Below, in pieces: positions 1-6,799 of a DNA stretch of 12,358 bases (positions are counted from its first letter, which is position 1; each line of letters starts with the position of its first letter). The notes under the pieces are model-generated. The model was given only the letters and a program-made list of their open reading frames with translations. It made no database searches and was not told the origin of the DNA. This DNA comes from Echinostoma caproni (taxonomy: Eukaryota > Platyhelminthes > Trematoda > Plagiorchiida > Echinostomatidae). The stretch lies in NCBI GenBank assembly GCA_900618425.1, contig UZAN01054462.1, forward strand, positions 683-13,040, in the 5' to 3' direction. The position numbers and the translations under genes were made by a program.

Positions 1-615
1 TTGGCGAGTGACGGACAAGTTGTCTGAGGGAAGGTTACAGTTTGGAAGAAGGAGTAAAAGGAGAGGGTTGGGTACGGGAGGTAGAGTTAAACAAAGGTTG
101 GGCTATTAGAGCAGTAGCTCACTTATCATTACCTACCCCGCTGGATGTAATGGACAGCGCGGTCCTGATTATCCTGCGCGACGACCGATACAGCATGGAA
201 TTATTTTTTGGTCGTGTATTTGAGTATTTGAGTTTGATGGACGGGTACTGCTAGGGTGTCCAGCCACTAAGCAGGAGAAGGATTAGGGTTATCATCCAAA
301 TCCTTTAGTCCTGACAAGAACCTGACCGCAAGGCAGCGGGTAAAGTGAAGTAGAGGCCCATTCTACCGACTGAGACGTCAACTCGAGTGTTATGTTACAC
401 TCTTGTCTGTCGTTTCACATTACTTTGTATTCGTCCCTCTAATTTTCCCCTCATTCGTTTCCAGCCCCTGTCGTGTTGTATGTTGAATAAGGCCTAGATA
501 TCGGGCCTTCGTCTTCTCCCTGTTCAACGGCTGTTACAATTGTCTCTCACGTCAGTCTATTCAACATACAAATTATCTCAAAACGGAACGCTACCTCCGA
601 CCCGAAAGATTTGAT
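1..615. other. Non-coding stretch; possible Gypsy leader or LTR remnant
   Basis: I recognise no gene here. The stretch lies directly upstream of the gag reading frame at 616, so part of it may be the leader or 5' LTR of that element. A possible LTR start is the TGTTATGTTACAC at 388-400, but I see no matching second LTR in the window and no convincing primer-binding site after a CA end, so the LTR call is speculative. The 70-codon frame at 42-254 resembles no family I know. The clearest structure is the inverted repeat at 476-571, listed separately. Confidence 0.35.
476..571. repeat. 14-bp perfect inverted repeat with 68-nt loop
   Basis: TTGTATGTTGAATA at 476-489 is the exact reverse complement of TATTCAACATACAA at 558-571. 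The 68-nt interior also holds a smaller AAGGCC/GGCCTT hairpin near its left end. The arms would give a long stem in RNA, or they could be the ends of a roughly 96-bp MITE-like insert. I see no target-site duplication beside the arms (GTCGTG on the left, ATTATC on the right). The position 45 bp before the gag start also fits a structured leader of the Gypsy element. Confidence 0.75.
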
Positions 616-1128
616 ATGGACCGGAACACTCCTAATTCCGCGAAAATATGGCGGCACTGGTTTTGCACCTTCGACAGATTTCTTACTAAAATTGGGGTTG
701 AGGATCCCGAAAAATTGGATTTTCTCTACAATTACTTTTCTCCGAGTATCTATGACTATGTTGCGGATTGCAAATCGTACAGTGATGCTGTGAAAACTCT
801 GGAAAAGCCGTTTATCAAACCACCAAATGAGGTATTCGCCCGGCATCTACTGACTACCTGCAAACAGGAACCAGGGCGAAATTTTGATCAATTCTTTCAG
901 AAACTCAAATCTTTAGCCAAAGATTGTAAATTCAAGGCCCTAACGGCTCAACAAAATCAGGATGACGCCTTCATAAGCGGAATGCAGTCAGGCGTTGTGA
1001 GACAGCGTCTTTTTGAAAACAGATGTCTAGACCTACCGACTGCCCTAGAACTAGCTCGACCACTTGAAATGGCACAACAGTCTAATGCTTTTATACACCG
1101 CCAATGTCGTATACAGCAGCAACCCTAG
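616..1128 (+). pseudogene. gag: Gypsy-type gag (capsid) fragment
   Basis: This 170-codon frame encodes the capsid-like part of an LTR-retrotransposon Gag, the structural protein that assembles particles in the cytoplasm. It opens with a region rich in WxxxF..FLTK-type residues. The middle (residues about 70-110) has the conserved PxxxFARHLL, QExGRxFDQFFQKLKxLAKDC and GMQSGVxRQRLFEN stretches that link helices of the Gypsy capsid. It ends in a TAG at 1126-1128, before the nucleocapsid. The family normally continues into zinc knuckles in the same frame, so this stop or a nearby frameshift is a lesion. The ATG at 616 is the first in frame and starts the recognisable part. The frame is long for a dead element, so the copy may be moderately young, or this part may have escaped damage by chance. 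Confidence 0.75.
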
Positions 1129-1223
1129 GTTCATTTGAACCAACAGAAAGTCCCACGTGTAATCTCAAGGAAAGTAACAGCCCACATGTACAAACATCAT
1201 CCGCGGTCAAAACCAAACGCTAG

Positions 1224-1514
1224 TTTGACGGAAACGACAGACACCCTCGTTTCAAATGTCCATCTAAGGACGCAGTTTGCAGTAATTGTGGGAAGAAAGG
1301 ACACTTCAAACGGGTTTGCAGATCGCTCCCGGAGAAACGGCCAACCTCGGCTACTATGCTTGCACTCTCAACCACAGTCAAGGCGTCTGCTCCGGCTTGT
1401 CTCTTTAGCGTACTGGTAAAAATCACCGTGAATAAGATCCCCGTTGAAGCTCTAATAGACATCAGAAGCTCCGAAAGCTATATTTCTGAATCTTTCGTGA
1501 AACGACACCATTGA
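1224..1514 (+). pseudogene. Gypsy nucleocapsid zinc knuckle and protease fragment
   Basis: This frame, shifted from gag, holds an intact CCHC zinc knuckle at 1278-1319 (C-x2-C-x4-H-x4-C, reading CSNCGKKGHFKRVC). Just before it, at 1230-1259, a first knuckle keeps its histidine and last cysteine, but the codons where its first two cysteines should lie are not cysteine, and one is a TAG at 1221-1223. Further on is the start of a retropepsin-like aspartic protease, with VLVKITVNKIPVEALI leading to D-I-R-S-S at 1458-1472. The family has D-T/S-G-S/A there, so the catalytic Asp remains but the next two residues are replaced and the enzyme would be inactive. The frame stops at 1512-1514, and homology ends at the same place. 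No ATG opens this frame; it was made as part of a polyprotein. Confidence 0.75.
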
Positions 1515-1998
1515 GTCGAACCCCCAACCTGGAGGAGCAGGAGACTGGACTTCGTCTGACCTCTACCCATTGACCTTCCAGGTATGATTAGATCTCCTGG
1601 CTTGATAAAGCCATCCTGTGTAGCTCGTTGGGTCACAGAGGTGTACAAGCCATCACACCACGTCAAGATGTAGTCTCGTCGTGATGGTGTACCACATCCG
1701 CAATTTGACCATGGACTTACAGACTTTTGCATTCAAAAATATCCGAAACTTTCATACAAAACTCTTTCTTAAAATCTGCACGCAACACTTCCACCCATCC
1801 CCCGCACAACAAACCCATTTTTCACTGTACGTCGTATCTCGAATGATCCCACCCATAATCGTCATCACCGACGTAATTTCATGTTGTAGCTCGCTGCCAT
1901 CCTCCTTGACATCTGTCTTTATGAGTCCATATGGACAAGTACGCTTTAAGACGAGTGGAAGACGGCAGCGGTAGGTGCATTTGACAGATAAGACACTA
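1515..1998. other. Unassigned stretch after the Gypsy break
   Basis: I see no recognisable protein or RNA here. Overlapping open frames on both strands (for example 1478-1732 minus, 1681-1974 plus and 1752-2003 minus) look like chance frames with no family features. The first part replaces what should be the rest of the Gypsy protease, so it marks a break or an insertion at about 1512. A GGTTCGACTC on the minus strand (1522-1513) matches the pol III B-box, but no A-box lies at the right distance, so I do not call a SINE. Confidence 0.4.
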
Positions 1999-2190
1999 TG
2001 CACGAGGTTTCCGACTATAGACTACTTAGTCTAACATCGGTGTTTTGAAAGTGCCTAGAGAGGATATTCAGGAACGAGATCGGTATGTTTCACGATCTAT
2101 AGGCTTTGGACAAAATCAGCACGGATTCGTAGGGGGAAATATCCCAACCAACCAATATGTTAGCATCTTCAGAGGAAGTTATGAGGAGAA
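1999..2190 (+). pseudogene. Reverse-transcriptase scrap, CR1/Jockey-like LINE
   Basis: From 2013 one frame reads D-Y-R-L-L-S-L-T-S-V, then a stop and K-C-L-E-R-I, which matches the (N/D)YRPxSLTSVxxKxLExI motif of CR1/Jockey-type reverse transcriptases. About 80 bp on, another frame reads Q-N-Q-H-G-F-V-G-G-N-x-x-T-N, matching the QHGFxxGxSTxTN motif that follows in the same enzymes. The spacing is right, so two motifs in order support the call despite stops and frameshifts. It differs from the RTE-type RT elsewhere in the window, which reads NHRGISLIP and QAGFRxGRG at these points. Only this small piece survives. The catalytic YxDD region is absent. Confidence 0.5.
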
Positions 2191-2284
2191 TAAGAGAAGA
2201 AGACAGTAGTGAATCACCTTTGGCGACTTGACTCTTCACTGAAGACCGCGCAAAATGCTCCTTTCCCCTTTTGTTATCATAAAA

Positions 2285-2445
2285 AACAAAGGGTGGTCAA
2301 ACTAAAACCTGGCAGGAGGAAATAAAACCCTGACCTAAAACTGGCTCACATAGGTGGTGCTAAGCTTCTTGAATAGGAACGTCGAGATTGGCGTTACCGA
2401 ATGTTAAAGACAAAAAGTGATATGGCTGTCGCAAACAGTCGCGCT
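2285..2445 (+). mobile_element. 5'-truncated LINE 3' end, family 2 (copy G)
   Basis: The frame begins GGQTKTW, the conserved core of the C-terminal domain that follows RT in RTE-type LINEs. It aligns base by base, with decay, to the better copy at 10112-10270: GGTGGTCAAACTAA, then AAAACCCTGAC and AACTGGCTCACA, and then GATATGGCTGTCGCAAACAG at about 2419-2438. The centre has a lesion. The 5' edge at about 2285 lies after a run of A and T, as expected for a LINE truncated during target-primed reverse transcription. Where the 3' UTR ends is unclear; it may reach about 2600. Confidence 0.6.
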
Positions 2446-2699
2446 TTCGTTTCTTAATATCCTTGCATCCGCAGTCATTTTATTACACAGAAGTGAATAC
2501 GGTAAGCTCCATAAACTAAGGATATGTTTTAGATACAAAAGTAGAGGAGACATTCAAGCTAGAGCCAGCTTTTTGATTCTGCGTTCAAAGATAAGGATTT
2601 TGTAAGTCGGAGGAAGGACTGAAAAGGGGAGTGTTCCACAGTTGTGCTGTTCTTGAGGGAAAACATAACTGAAAGTTAAAAATGCAATACCTGGGGATA
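2446..2699. other. Unassigned stretch, possibly decayed LINE 3' UTR
   Basis: This follows copy G in its 3' UTR direction and precedes the decayed end of the minus-strand RT fragment. I see no motif, repeat tail or reading frame that I can assign. The short frames at 2417-2605 (plus) and 2585-2857 (minus) overlap LINE remnants and look incidental. Confidence 0.3.
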
Positions 2700-3340
2700 T
2701 TCACTTGCATTGGGTGGCTGGCCGCTTGTGAGCGGGACCTACGATGAATAACAAGTGGGAGAGGGACAGAAGCGGCAAGTTCACTCGAGCAAAGTCCAAA
2801 GGTATCGAAAGAGTAAGGATAAGGGACAACTACTTGACGGTGGACCAGTGACTGCATGTTCCTTTAAGGGAGAGTCGGATGTCATGGCGGCGCCACATGT
2901 GTCACAGGTTAGCGAAAGCTGCTCTAGCTTTTGCCATTCGTGATGTGATCTCTTCCCTCACCTCCAGTTGTGATCAAGCTCCCGAGACCATTTCCATCTG
3001 ATTGACATAAATAGAAAAAGCAGGCACATGCTCCTGCCAGTTTTGAACAAGCACTTTGCACTCTGATGGTGCAAAGCACATACCATACCTAGATACCTCT
3101 ATCGCCAAGTGGTGTAAAGCTTGTTGGACTGCCTGTACATTGTCACCAAGCAAGGCGATGTCATAGGCATATTCTAACTCAAGAACTCTATTCTCCCCCG
3201 TTTCCTAAACCGGAAAAAGCGTCCTGCAGAACATCCTCTATGGCGAAGTTGAAAGGGAAAGGGGATACAGGGCAGCCTTGTCGAACTCCACTTGAGACGG
3301 CGAAGGGTGGTGAAAGTTGGCCATAAGCCTGTGTTAGTCG
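2700..3340 (-). pseudogene. RTE-type LINE reverse transcriptase fragment (copy I)
   Basis: Read from 3340 downwards on the minus strand, this gives TQAYGQLSPPFAVSSGVRQG (RT finger-palm region, SGVRQGCP at about 3293-3270), then FAIEDVLQDAFSGLG. After a one-base shift near 3190 it continues with the catalytic box at 3171-3160. The box reads Y-A-Y-D instead of Y-A-D-D, so one of the two metal-binding aspartates is lost. Then come GMCFAPSECKVLVQNW (about 3070-3020) and, near 2940-2860, the thumb-like EITSRMAKARAAFANL and HMWRRHDIRLSLKG. Beyond about 2820 the match decays, and I place the end near 2700. Endonuclease and linker are missing. The fragment stops abruptly at 3340 against a plus-strand LINE tail. 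Confidence 0.75.
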
Positions 3341-3417
3341 TGTATGCACTGTAAGTTTGGCAGCGGTCAGTGAATTTCGCTTCACGGTATTTCGCTGTAC
3401 GATGATGATGATGATGA
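3341..3417 (+). repeat. LINE 3' tail with (GAT)n, family 1 (copy a)
   Basis: This is a terminal module of LINE family 1, running from GTATGCA through AGTTTGGCAGCG and TCAGTGAA, to TTTCGCTGTAC, and ending in a (GAT)n run at 3401-3417. The same module ends the plus-strand element P1 at 5691-5770 and, on the minus strand, element M1 at 8891-8810. In those two copies it follows the end of the LINE protein, which identifies it as the 3' end. Short tandem-repeat tails are usual for RTE elements. Here the module has no matching plus-strand body: what lies before it is an RT on the opposite strand. Confidence 0.7.
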
Positions 3418-3418
3418 A

Positions 3419-4113
3419 GCCCTGAAGAAAGAAAAAACAACAGGACCGAACGGGTTTCCCTCTACTTTTTTCAAGATAGGGGCGATGACCCTGTAGACTC
3501 CATTGCTGATTTAATGCGTAACATCTGGTTACACGAGCGCATTCCATCATCCTGGAGTGAATCACTGATCGCTCCAATTTCTAAGAAGGGATCTCGCAAT
3601 GACTGCGCAAACCACCGTGGAATAAGTTTGATCCCAATCGTCACCAAATCACTAGCCTCAATCATACTTCGACGTCTGACGCCGTTTAGAGAGACAAACA
3701 TCCGCGAACAACAAGCGGGATTCCGACTAGGTCGCGGTTGTATCGACCAAATCTTCACTCTACGTCAAGCCCTCGAACTACGCTATACGCACCGTCGACC
3801 AACGGTTGTCGTGTTCCTTGACCTAAAACAAGCCTTCGATTCAGTTGACTGCGAATCCCTTATGGGTTCACTCCTTCGCAAAGGAATGCCGCAGAAATAT
3901 GTGAACATACTGAGTTCACTCTACTTGCATACTTATGGTAGCGTAAGGGTCTACGGTGAGCTGAATAGATCATCTGTAACTATCAGCGGTGTTCGTCAAG
4001 GGTGCCCTCTTTTGCCATTCCTGTTAAATTTCCTCATAGACGAAATACTGGAGAACACACTAAGTGGTCTCCAAAATGTAGGCAGTGAATGGGTAGCTGG
4101 AGAAAAACTGTGA
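3419..4113 (+). pseudogene. RTE reverse transcriptase, fingers and palm (P1)
   Basis: The first frame (3419-3475) reads ALKKEKTTGPNGFPSTFFK. After a shift, an open frame runs to TGA at 4111-4113. RT motifs appear in order: SESLIAPISKKGSR (about 3559), NHRGISLIP (about 3613), EQQAGFRLGRGCIDQ (about 3708), VVFLDLKQAFDSVD with the first catalytic Asp at 3820-3822, and SGVRQGCP at 3985-4008. This is the polymerase that copies LINE RNA at the nicked target. The stop falls just before the YxDD box. The parallel copy on the minus strand near 9400 is two bases longer at this point, which indicates a small deletion here. The ATG at 3514 is internal and is not the natural start. Confidence 0.85.
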
Positions 4114-4585
4114 TTTGGAGTACACTGACGACATCGTTTGCCTGTTCAAATCTATGGAGGATGCACAAAGAGCATTTGACAGATTAACAAGTTCTGTCGC
4201 TCCGTTCGGCATGTGCTTTGCACCCTAAAAGTGCAAAGTGATGCTACAAGACTGGGTGTCACCGAGTTCTGTTCTGAAACTAGACGGTCAGGAATTAGAT
4301 GAAGTTGACTGCTTCTCGTGCTTAGGTAACTGCGTGACCAACGACGGTAGCGCATCAAAGGAGATAACCGCCCGCATTTACAAAGCTCGAGCAGCATATG
4401 CAGGACTAAAACACCTGTGGAAGCCACGTGACTTGTCACTAAAGTTGAAAAGTCGCGTATACTGCGCCACTGTACGGTCAGTTCTGCTGTACGGTTGTGA
4501 GACCTTGAACTTGAGGGTAGAAGACATCTGTCGTCTAGCAGTGTTCGACAATCGATGCCTACGTAGTCTGGACCAAGTGGGATAG
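4109..4585 (+). pseudogene. RTE reverse transcriptase, YTDD box and thumb (P1)
   Basis: In the next frame the catalytic box reads Y-T-D-D at 4121-4132, so both aspartates are intact. It is followed by FDRLTSSVAPFGMCFAP, a TAA at 4226-4228 where relatives have a serine codon, and then KCKVMLQDW, DCFSCLGNCVTNDGSASKEI, KARAAYAGLKHLW, SRVYCATVRSVLLYGCETL and DNRCLRSL. This order (YxDD, F-G-CFAPSKCK, LG..V, VLLYGCETW, F..RCLR) is that of RTE/SR2-type RT and its downstream region. The frame ends at 4583-4585. The segment lies directly downstream of the preceding RT piece of the same element and is shifted in frame by the lesion near 4108. Confidence 0.85.
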
Positions 4586-4671
4586 AGTGAGCGGGTTAGT
4601 AACTTAGAAGTCGTTGGGTATTTGGGAATACATCAAACAAGAACTCGCTATCGCATCGAATCCAGCCCAAT

Positions 4672-4912
4672 AGGCTCCGTTGGTTAGGACACGTGTTACG
4701 TATATCCGACGGTTGCCTACCGCAGGGAGCCTTATTCGCAGTGGCCGTTGCAGATTGGAGAAACCCACATGGAGGCCAGCAGATGACGTGGAGACGAGGC
4801 ATGAAGAAATGCACAGAGCGATTAGGTAGAGTAGGTGTCTCTCGTCTTCCGGGTTGGGGTCCAAAAGACTCCGAAACCGCATGGTTGGAGACACTGAAGG
4901 TCATGGCCACGA
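4672..4912 (+). pseudogene. LINE C-terminal domain, first copy (P1)
   Basis: The frame reads RLRWLGHVLRISDGCLPQGA, then LFAVAVADW, GGQQMTWRRGMKK, VGVSRLPGWGPKDSETAWLE and TLKVMAT. This is the conserved tail of RTE-type LINE proteins in flatworms (RLRWLGHVLRM..RLPRRA..., GGQ..TW, R.PGWGPRD...WLETL). Its molecular role is not established; it follows the thumb. At 4912 the match to the tail of other copies ends and a 406-bp spacer begins, while the second copy at 5319 repeats the domain and carries on to the true 3' end. The frame stays open into the spacer to 5049, which is fortuitous. Confidence 0.8.
4714..4912 (+). repeat. 199-bp direct repeat, first copy
   Basis: Positions 4714-4912 and 5319-5517 are identical base for base as far as I can read them, at an offset of 605. 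The left flank of this copy (4646-4713) and the right flank of the second copy (5518 on) are both found joined in one piece on the minus strand at 9311-9000. This first copy therefore keeps the natural left junction and the second keeps the natural right one. Confidence 0.9.
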
Positions 4913-4940
4913 TGCGATGGGTTCCATCAATTGACTCTCG

Positions 4941-4991
4941 GGTGACGAATTGGTGCGCTTTGCGAAAACGCACCGTCACCGTGGTGACGGT
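4941..4991. repeat. Inverted-repeat cluster (stem-loop)
   Basis: ACCGTCACC at 4972-4980 and GGTGACGGT at 4983-4991 form a 9-bp perfect inverted repeat with a 2-nt gap. GGTGCG (4952-4957) can also pair with CGCACC (4969-4974), and GGTGAC (4941-4946) with GTCACC (4975-4980), giving a longer alternative hairpin. The two structures are mutually exclusive. I infer no function. Confidence 0.6.
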
Positions 4992-5185
4992 CGCGCTGAC
5001 TGAGGATATACAGCAGGCATATAGACAAAAAAGAACAGGCCCACTATAACCACTCACTTTAAACACCATGGCAAACGACCATTGAGCCCGATTCCGCCGT
5101 TTTTTGAAACAGCGACGATCAAGTTGATGTGCATGCCTGCAAAGGAGAAAATATACCGGCGGGTGTGTCCAGATTATAGTCAAAT

Positions 5186-5215
5186 TCAGTTCAGTCCAGT
5201 CCAGTCCAGTCCAGT
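5186..5215 (+). repeat. Pentamer tandem repeat (YCAGT)6
   Basis: Two TCAGT units are followed by four CCAGT units with no interruption. It lies within the unassigned spacer. It is a simple microsatellite, useful mainly as a marker for read-through across the suspect join. Confidence 0.9.
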
Positions 5216-5318
5216 CTTCACAGGACGAATAATGGCTCTTGCCAATCGAGCGTCCAGATTATTGTGTTGTCGGCGGGTGTTCTTGGCTCCCAACACTGCG
5301 TTTTCTGAGTTTCTTTTN

Positions 5319-5570
5319 TGCCTACCGCAGGGAGCCTTATTCGCAGTGGCCGTTGCAGATTGGAGAAACCCACATGGAGGCCAGCAGATGACGTGGAGAC
5401 GAGGCATGAAGAAATGCACAGAGCGATTAGGTAGAGTAGGTGTCTCTCGTCTTCCGGGTTGGGGTCCAAAAGACTCCGAAACCGCATGGTTGGAGACACT
5501 GAAGGTCATGGCCACGAACCGGCAGCAATGGCGACCATGTTGTCACTTCTTATCAGACCAGAATGCTTGA
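5319..5570 (+). pseudogene. LINE C-terminal domain, second copy, with natural stop
   Basis: The first 199 bases repeat 4714-4912 exactly. The frame then continues N-R-Q-Q-W-R-P-C-C-H-F-L-S-D-Q-N-A and stops at TGA 5568-5570. N-R-Q-Q-W-R-x-C-C is the usual last stretch of these LINE proteins. The minus-strand relative M1 has TGG in place of this TGA and reads on, so the TGA may be the ancestral stop or may have arisen here; the position near the protein's expected end favours ancestral. The copy begins directly after the N at 5318 with no RT attached. Confidence 0.8.
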
Positions 5571-5770
5571 AATAGTATGTATGCTCAGTTGAACTGTTTA
5601 CTCTGTTTTTTGACCATAGAGGTTCAACTTCTTTTCCCGTCCCTAAAATGGACTCAATCCCTATTTTCCATACACGTTCTTACTTATTTTGTATGCATAG
5701 AGTTTGGTAGCGATCAGCGAAGTGCGTTCCACGGCATTAAGCTGCACAATTATGATGATATAATTAATGA
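5571..5770 (+). other. LINE family 1 3' UTR and tail (copy b)
   Basis: From 5571 the sequence matches the minus strand of 9000-8810. Shared stretches include TAGTATGTATGCTC, TTTTTTGACCATAGAGGTTC and TTTTCCCGTC, then the terminal module GTATGCA...AGTTTGGTAGCGATCAG (5691 on) ending in ATGATGATATAATTAATGA. The M1 copy lacks about a dozen bases after ATGCTC that are present here. The tail is a decayed trinucleotide repeat, so this is the true 3' end of the element. Confidence 0.7.
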
Positions 5771-6436
5771 TTAGAGCATGTTTTATAAAAAAGGCTTCAT
5801 TTGCATGGAAAAAGGGCAAATAAGGACAAGACAAGTATAATTCATCGATCGTAGTTGTGGTCGAAAAATGAAGCACCGCAGAATAGGGAATTACACGCAA
5901 GACGATAGTCGTCAGTTAGACTGGCTAAGTGTTCGTTGAAAAGTCTTAGGCGTTGAACTGAGGCAGAGAATCATCTAATTTAGCATAAACAACAACTGTT
6001 CAATAGCGAACAACCGTCGGCACATTCTCTCAGAAACAGCTTACCATGGAAACTACACTGATCTCTAGTTCAGTCTCTGGTGTGAAGCGATCCGTGGGGC
6101 TCGCTTATGAAGAACACTGGGCTCGGATGCATAAATTTGCATTCATAGAGGAAACCTTTCGTTTTAAAATGAATCCGTCTTGGTAACAGTAAAAATGCAC
6201 GCCTAATAAGCACCAAATGGAAACTCGAAATTGGATAGACACAAAAATTGAAACCTGAAAACACAGCTCATTATATTAGCATATAAATTACCGCCTTGAG
6301 AAGCATGGTGCCAACGCAACAAGAATAACAGAGAACGAACGAGTTGGCAGGTAAAACAATGAGATAGGGGACGAACAATTAGTGTGTGATATTTTTTTGT
6401 TATATTGGCAACACTGTTTTCAAAAGACAGTAGGAA
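5771..6436. other. Stretch with no recognised gene or repeat
   Basis: About 670 bases of fairly AT-rich sequence lie between two LINE ends. The frames at 6070-6264 (minus) and 5661-5900 (minus) show no family features. Nothing here is repeated elsewhere in the window as far as I can see. It may be original host DNA flanking the insertions, or repeats too old to recognise. Confidence 0.4.
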
Positions 6437-6640
6437 TGCTTCAGCGTTTACAACCGTTAAATATGCCTTTTTGTGCGGTGGTTTTGATTGCGGTATTTGG
6501 TCACTTATCTAGACGGAGCAGAGTTAGGATTGTAATGTTGAGATCGGTGCCAAGCAGCAAAAAGAGAAATTCCGAAAGACTAAGGTTATAAATAGATTGA
6601 GAATATGTACGAATGTCACTGTTTGCGACAGCCATATTCA
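6437..6640 (-). mobile_element. LINE 3' end, family 2, 3' UTR only (copy F)
   Basis: On the minus strand from 6637, ATATGGCTGTCGCAAACAGT matches the end of the protein region of the family 2 copies near 2419, 10249 and 10872. Further on (about 6490-6437), stretches such as ACCGCAATCAAAACCACCGC, GCATATTTAACGGTTGTAAA and CGCTGAAGC match the 3' UTR of the copies ending at 10380 and 11056. No RT or C-terminal domain is attached, so the copy is heavily 5'-truncated. Confidence 0.55.
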
Positions 6641-6799
6641 TCAGTGTATTTAACCATCGGGTACGCTGATCCGGGTGTTACCATTAATTCCAAACTATCC
6701 ACACCTGGCGTAAACTCATAGTGGCAGCAATCTTTAGCGCAACCCAACCGGCCTCCAAAGTTAACCTTTGGAGTTGACCACCGTGATGCTCACTGGCAA

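Larger units (their letters stand above)
616..1514 (+). mobile_element. Ty3/Gypsy LTR-retrotransposon remnant (gag-NC-PR)
   Basis: The order gag, zinc knuckle, aspartic protease is that of an LTR-retrotransposon polyprotein. The gag resembles the CsRn1/Kabuki lineage known from trematodes, judged by its central FARHLL...Q..G..FDQF...LK.L..DC pattern. Reverse transcriptase, RNase H, integrase and the 3' LTR are absent: the homology stops around 1511 and unrelated sequence follows. The remnant is broken by a stop at 1126-1128, at least one frameshift between 1129 and 1221, and damaged catalytic and metal-binding residues. It is a dead copy. Confidence 0.75.
4913..5318. other. 406-bp spacer between the duplicated LINE ends
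   Basis: The spacer does not match the LINE and I cannot assign it. It contains a stem-loop cluster at 4941-4991, a pentamer repeat at 5186-5215, and two copies each of CGGCGGGTGT and TCCAGATTAT, in opposite relative order. It ends at an ambiguous base N at 5318, immediately before the second copy of the 199-bp repeat. The N suggests a contig join or low-quality base, so the spacer may be real inserted DNA or sequence placed here by the assembler. Confidence 0.5.
3413..5770 (+). mobile_element. RTE-type LINE, 5'-truncated (element P1)
   Basis: This plus-strand non-LTR retrotransposon begins inside the RT domain (ALKKEKTTGPNGFP from about 3419) and runs through RT and the C-terminal domain to a 3' UTR and a repeat tail ending near 5770. 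Endonuclease and linker are absent, so the copy is 5'-truncated, and it starts immediately beside the (GAT)n tail of another copy. It has frameshifts at about 3475 and 4108, a stop at 4226-4228, and further decay at 4586-4671. It is interrupted by a 605-bp duplication plus spacer (4714-5517) that includes an N. If that block is removed, its 3' half matches element M1 almost exactly. Confidence 0.75.

Noticed and set aside
42..254. 70-codon open frame on the plus strand
   Set aside because: It shows no family motif and is short enough to arise by chance, with no supporting context.
283..291. Telomere-like TTAGGGTTA
   Set aside because: Only one and a half units are present, with no array around it.
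1513..1522. Pol III B-box match (GGTTCGACTC, minus strand) suggesting a SINE
   Set aside because: No A-box lies at the right distance and no A-rich end or flanking duplication is visible. A B-box match of this length is expected by chance at about this frequency.
1478..2003. Overlapping 80-97 codon frames on both strands
   Set aside because: They overlap each other, show no motifs and have no conserved start or context.
4596..5515. Minus-strand frames of up to 195 codons across P1 and the spacer
   Set aside because: They are the antisense of the LINE C-terminal domain, and the same antisense frame appears on the plus strand of M1 (9047-9368). They are shadows.
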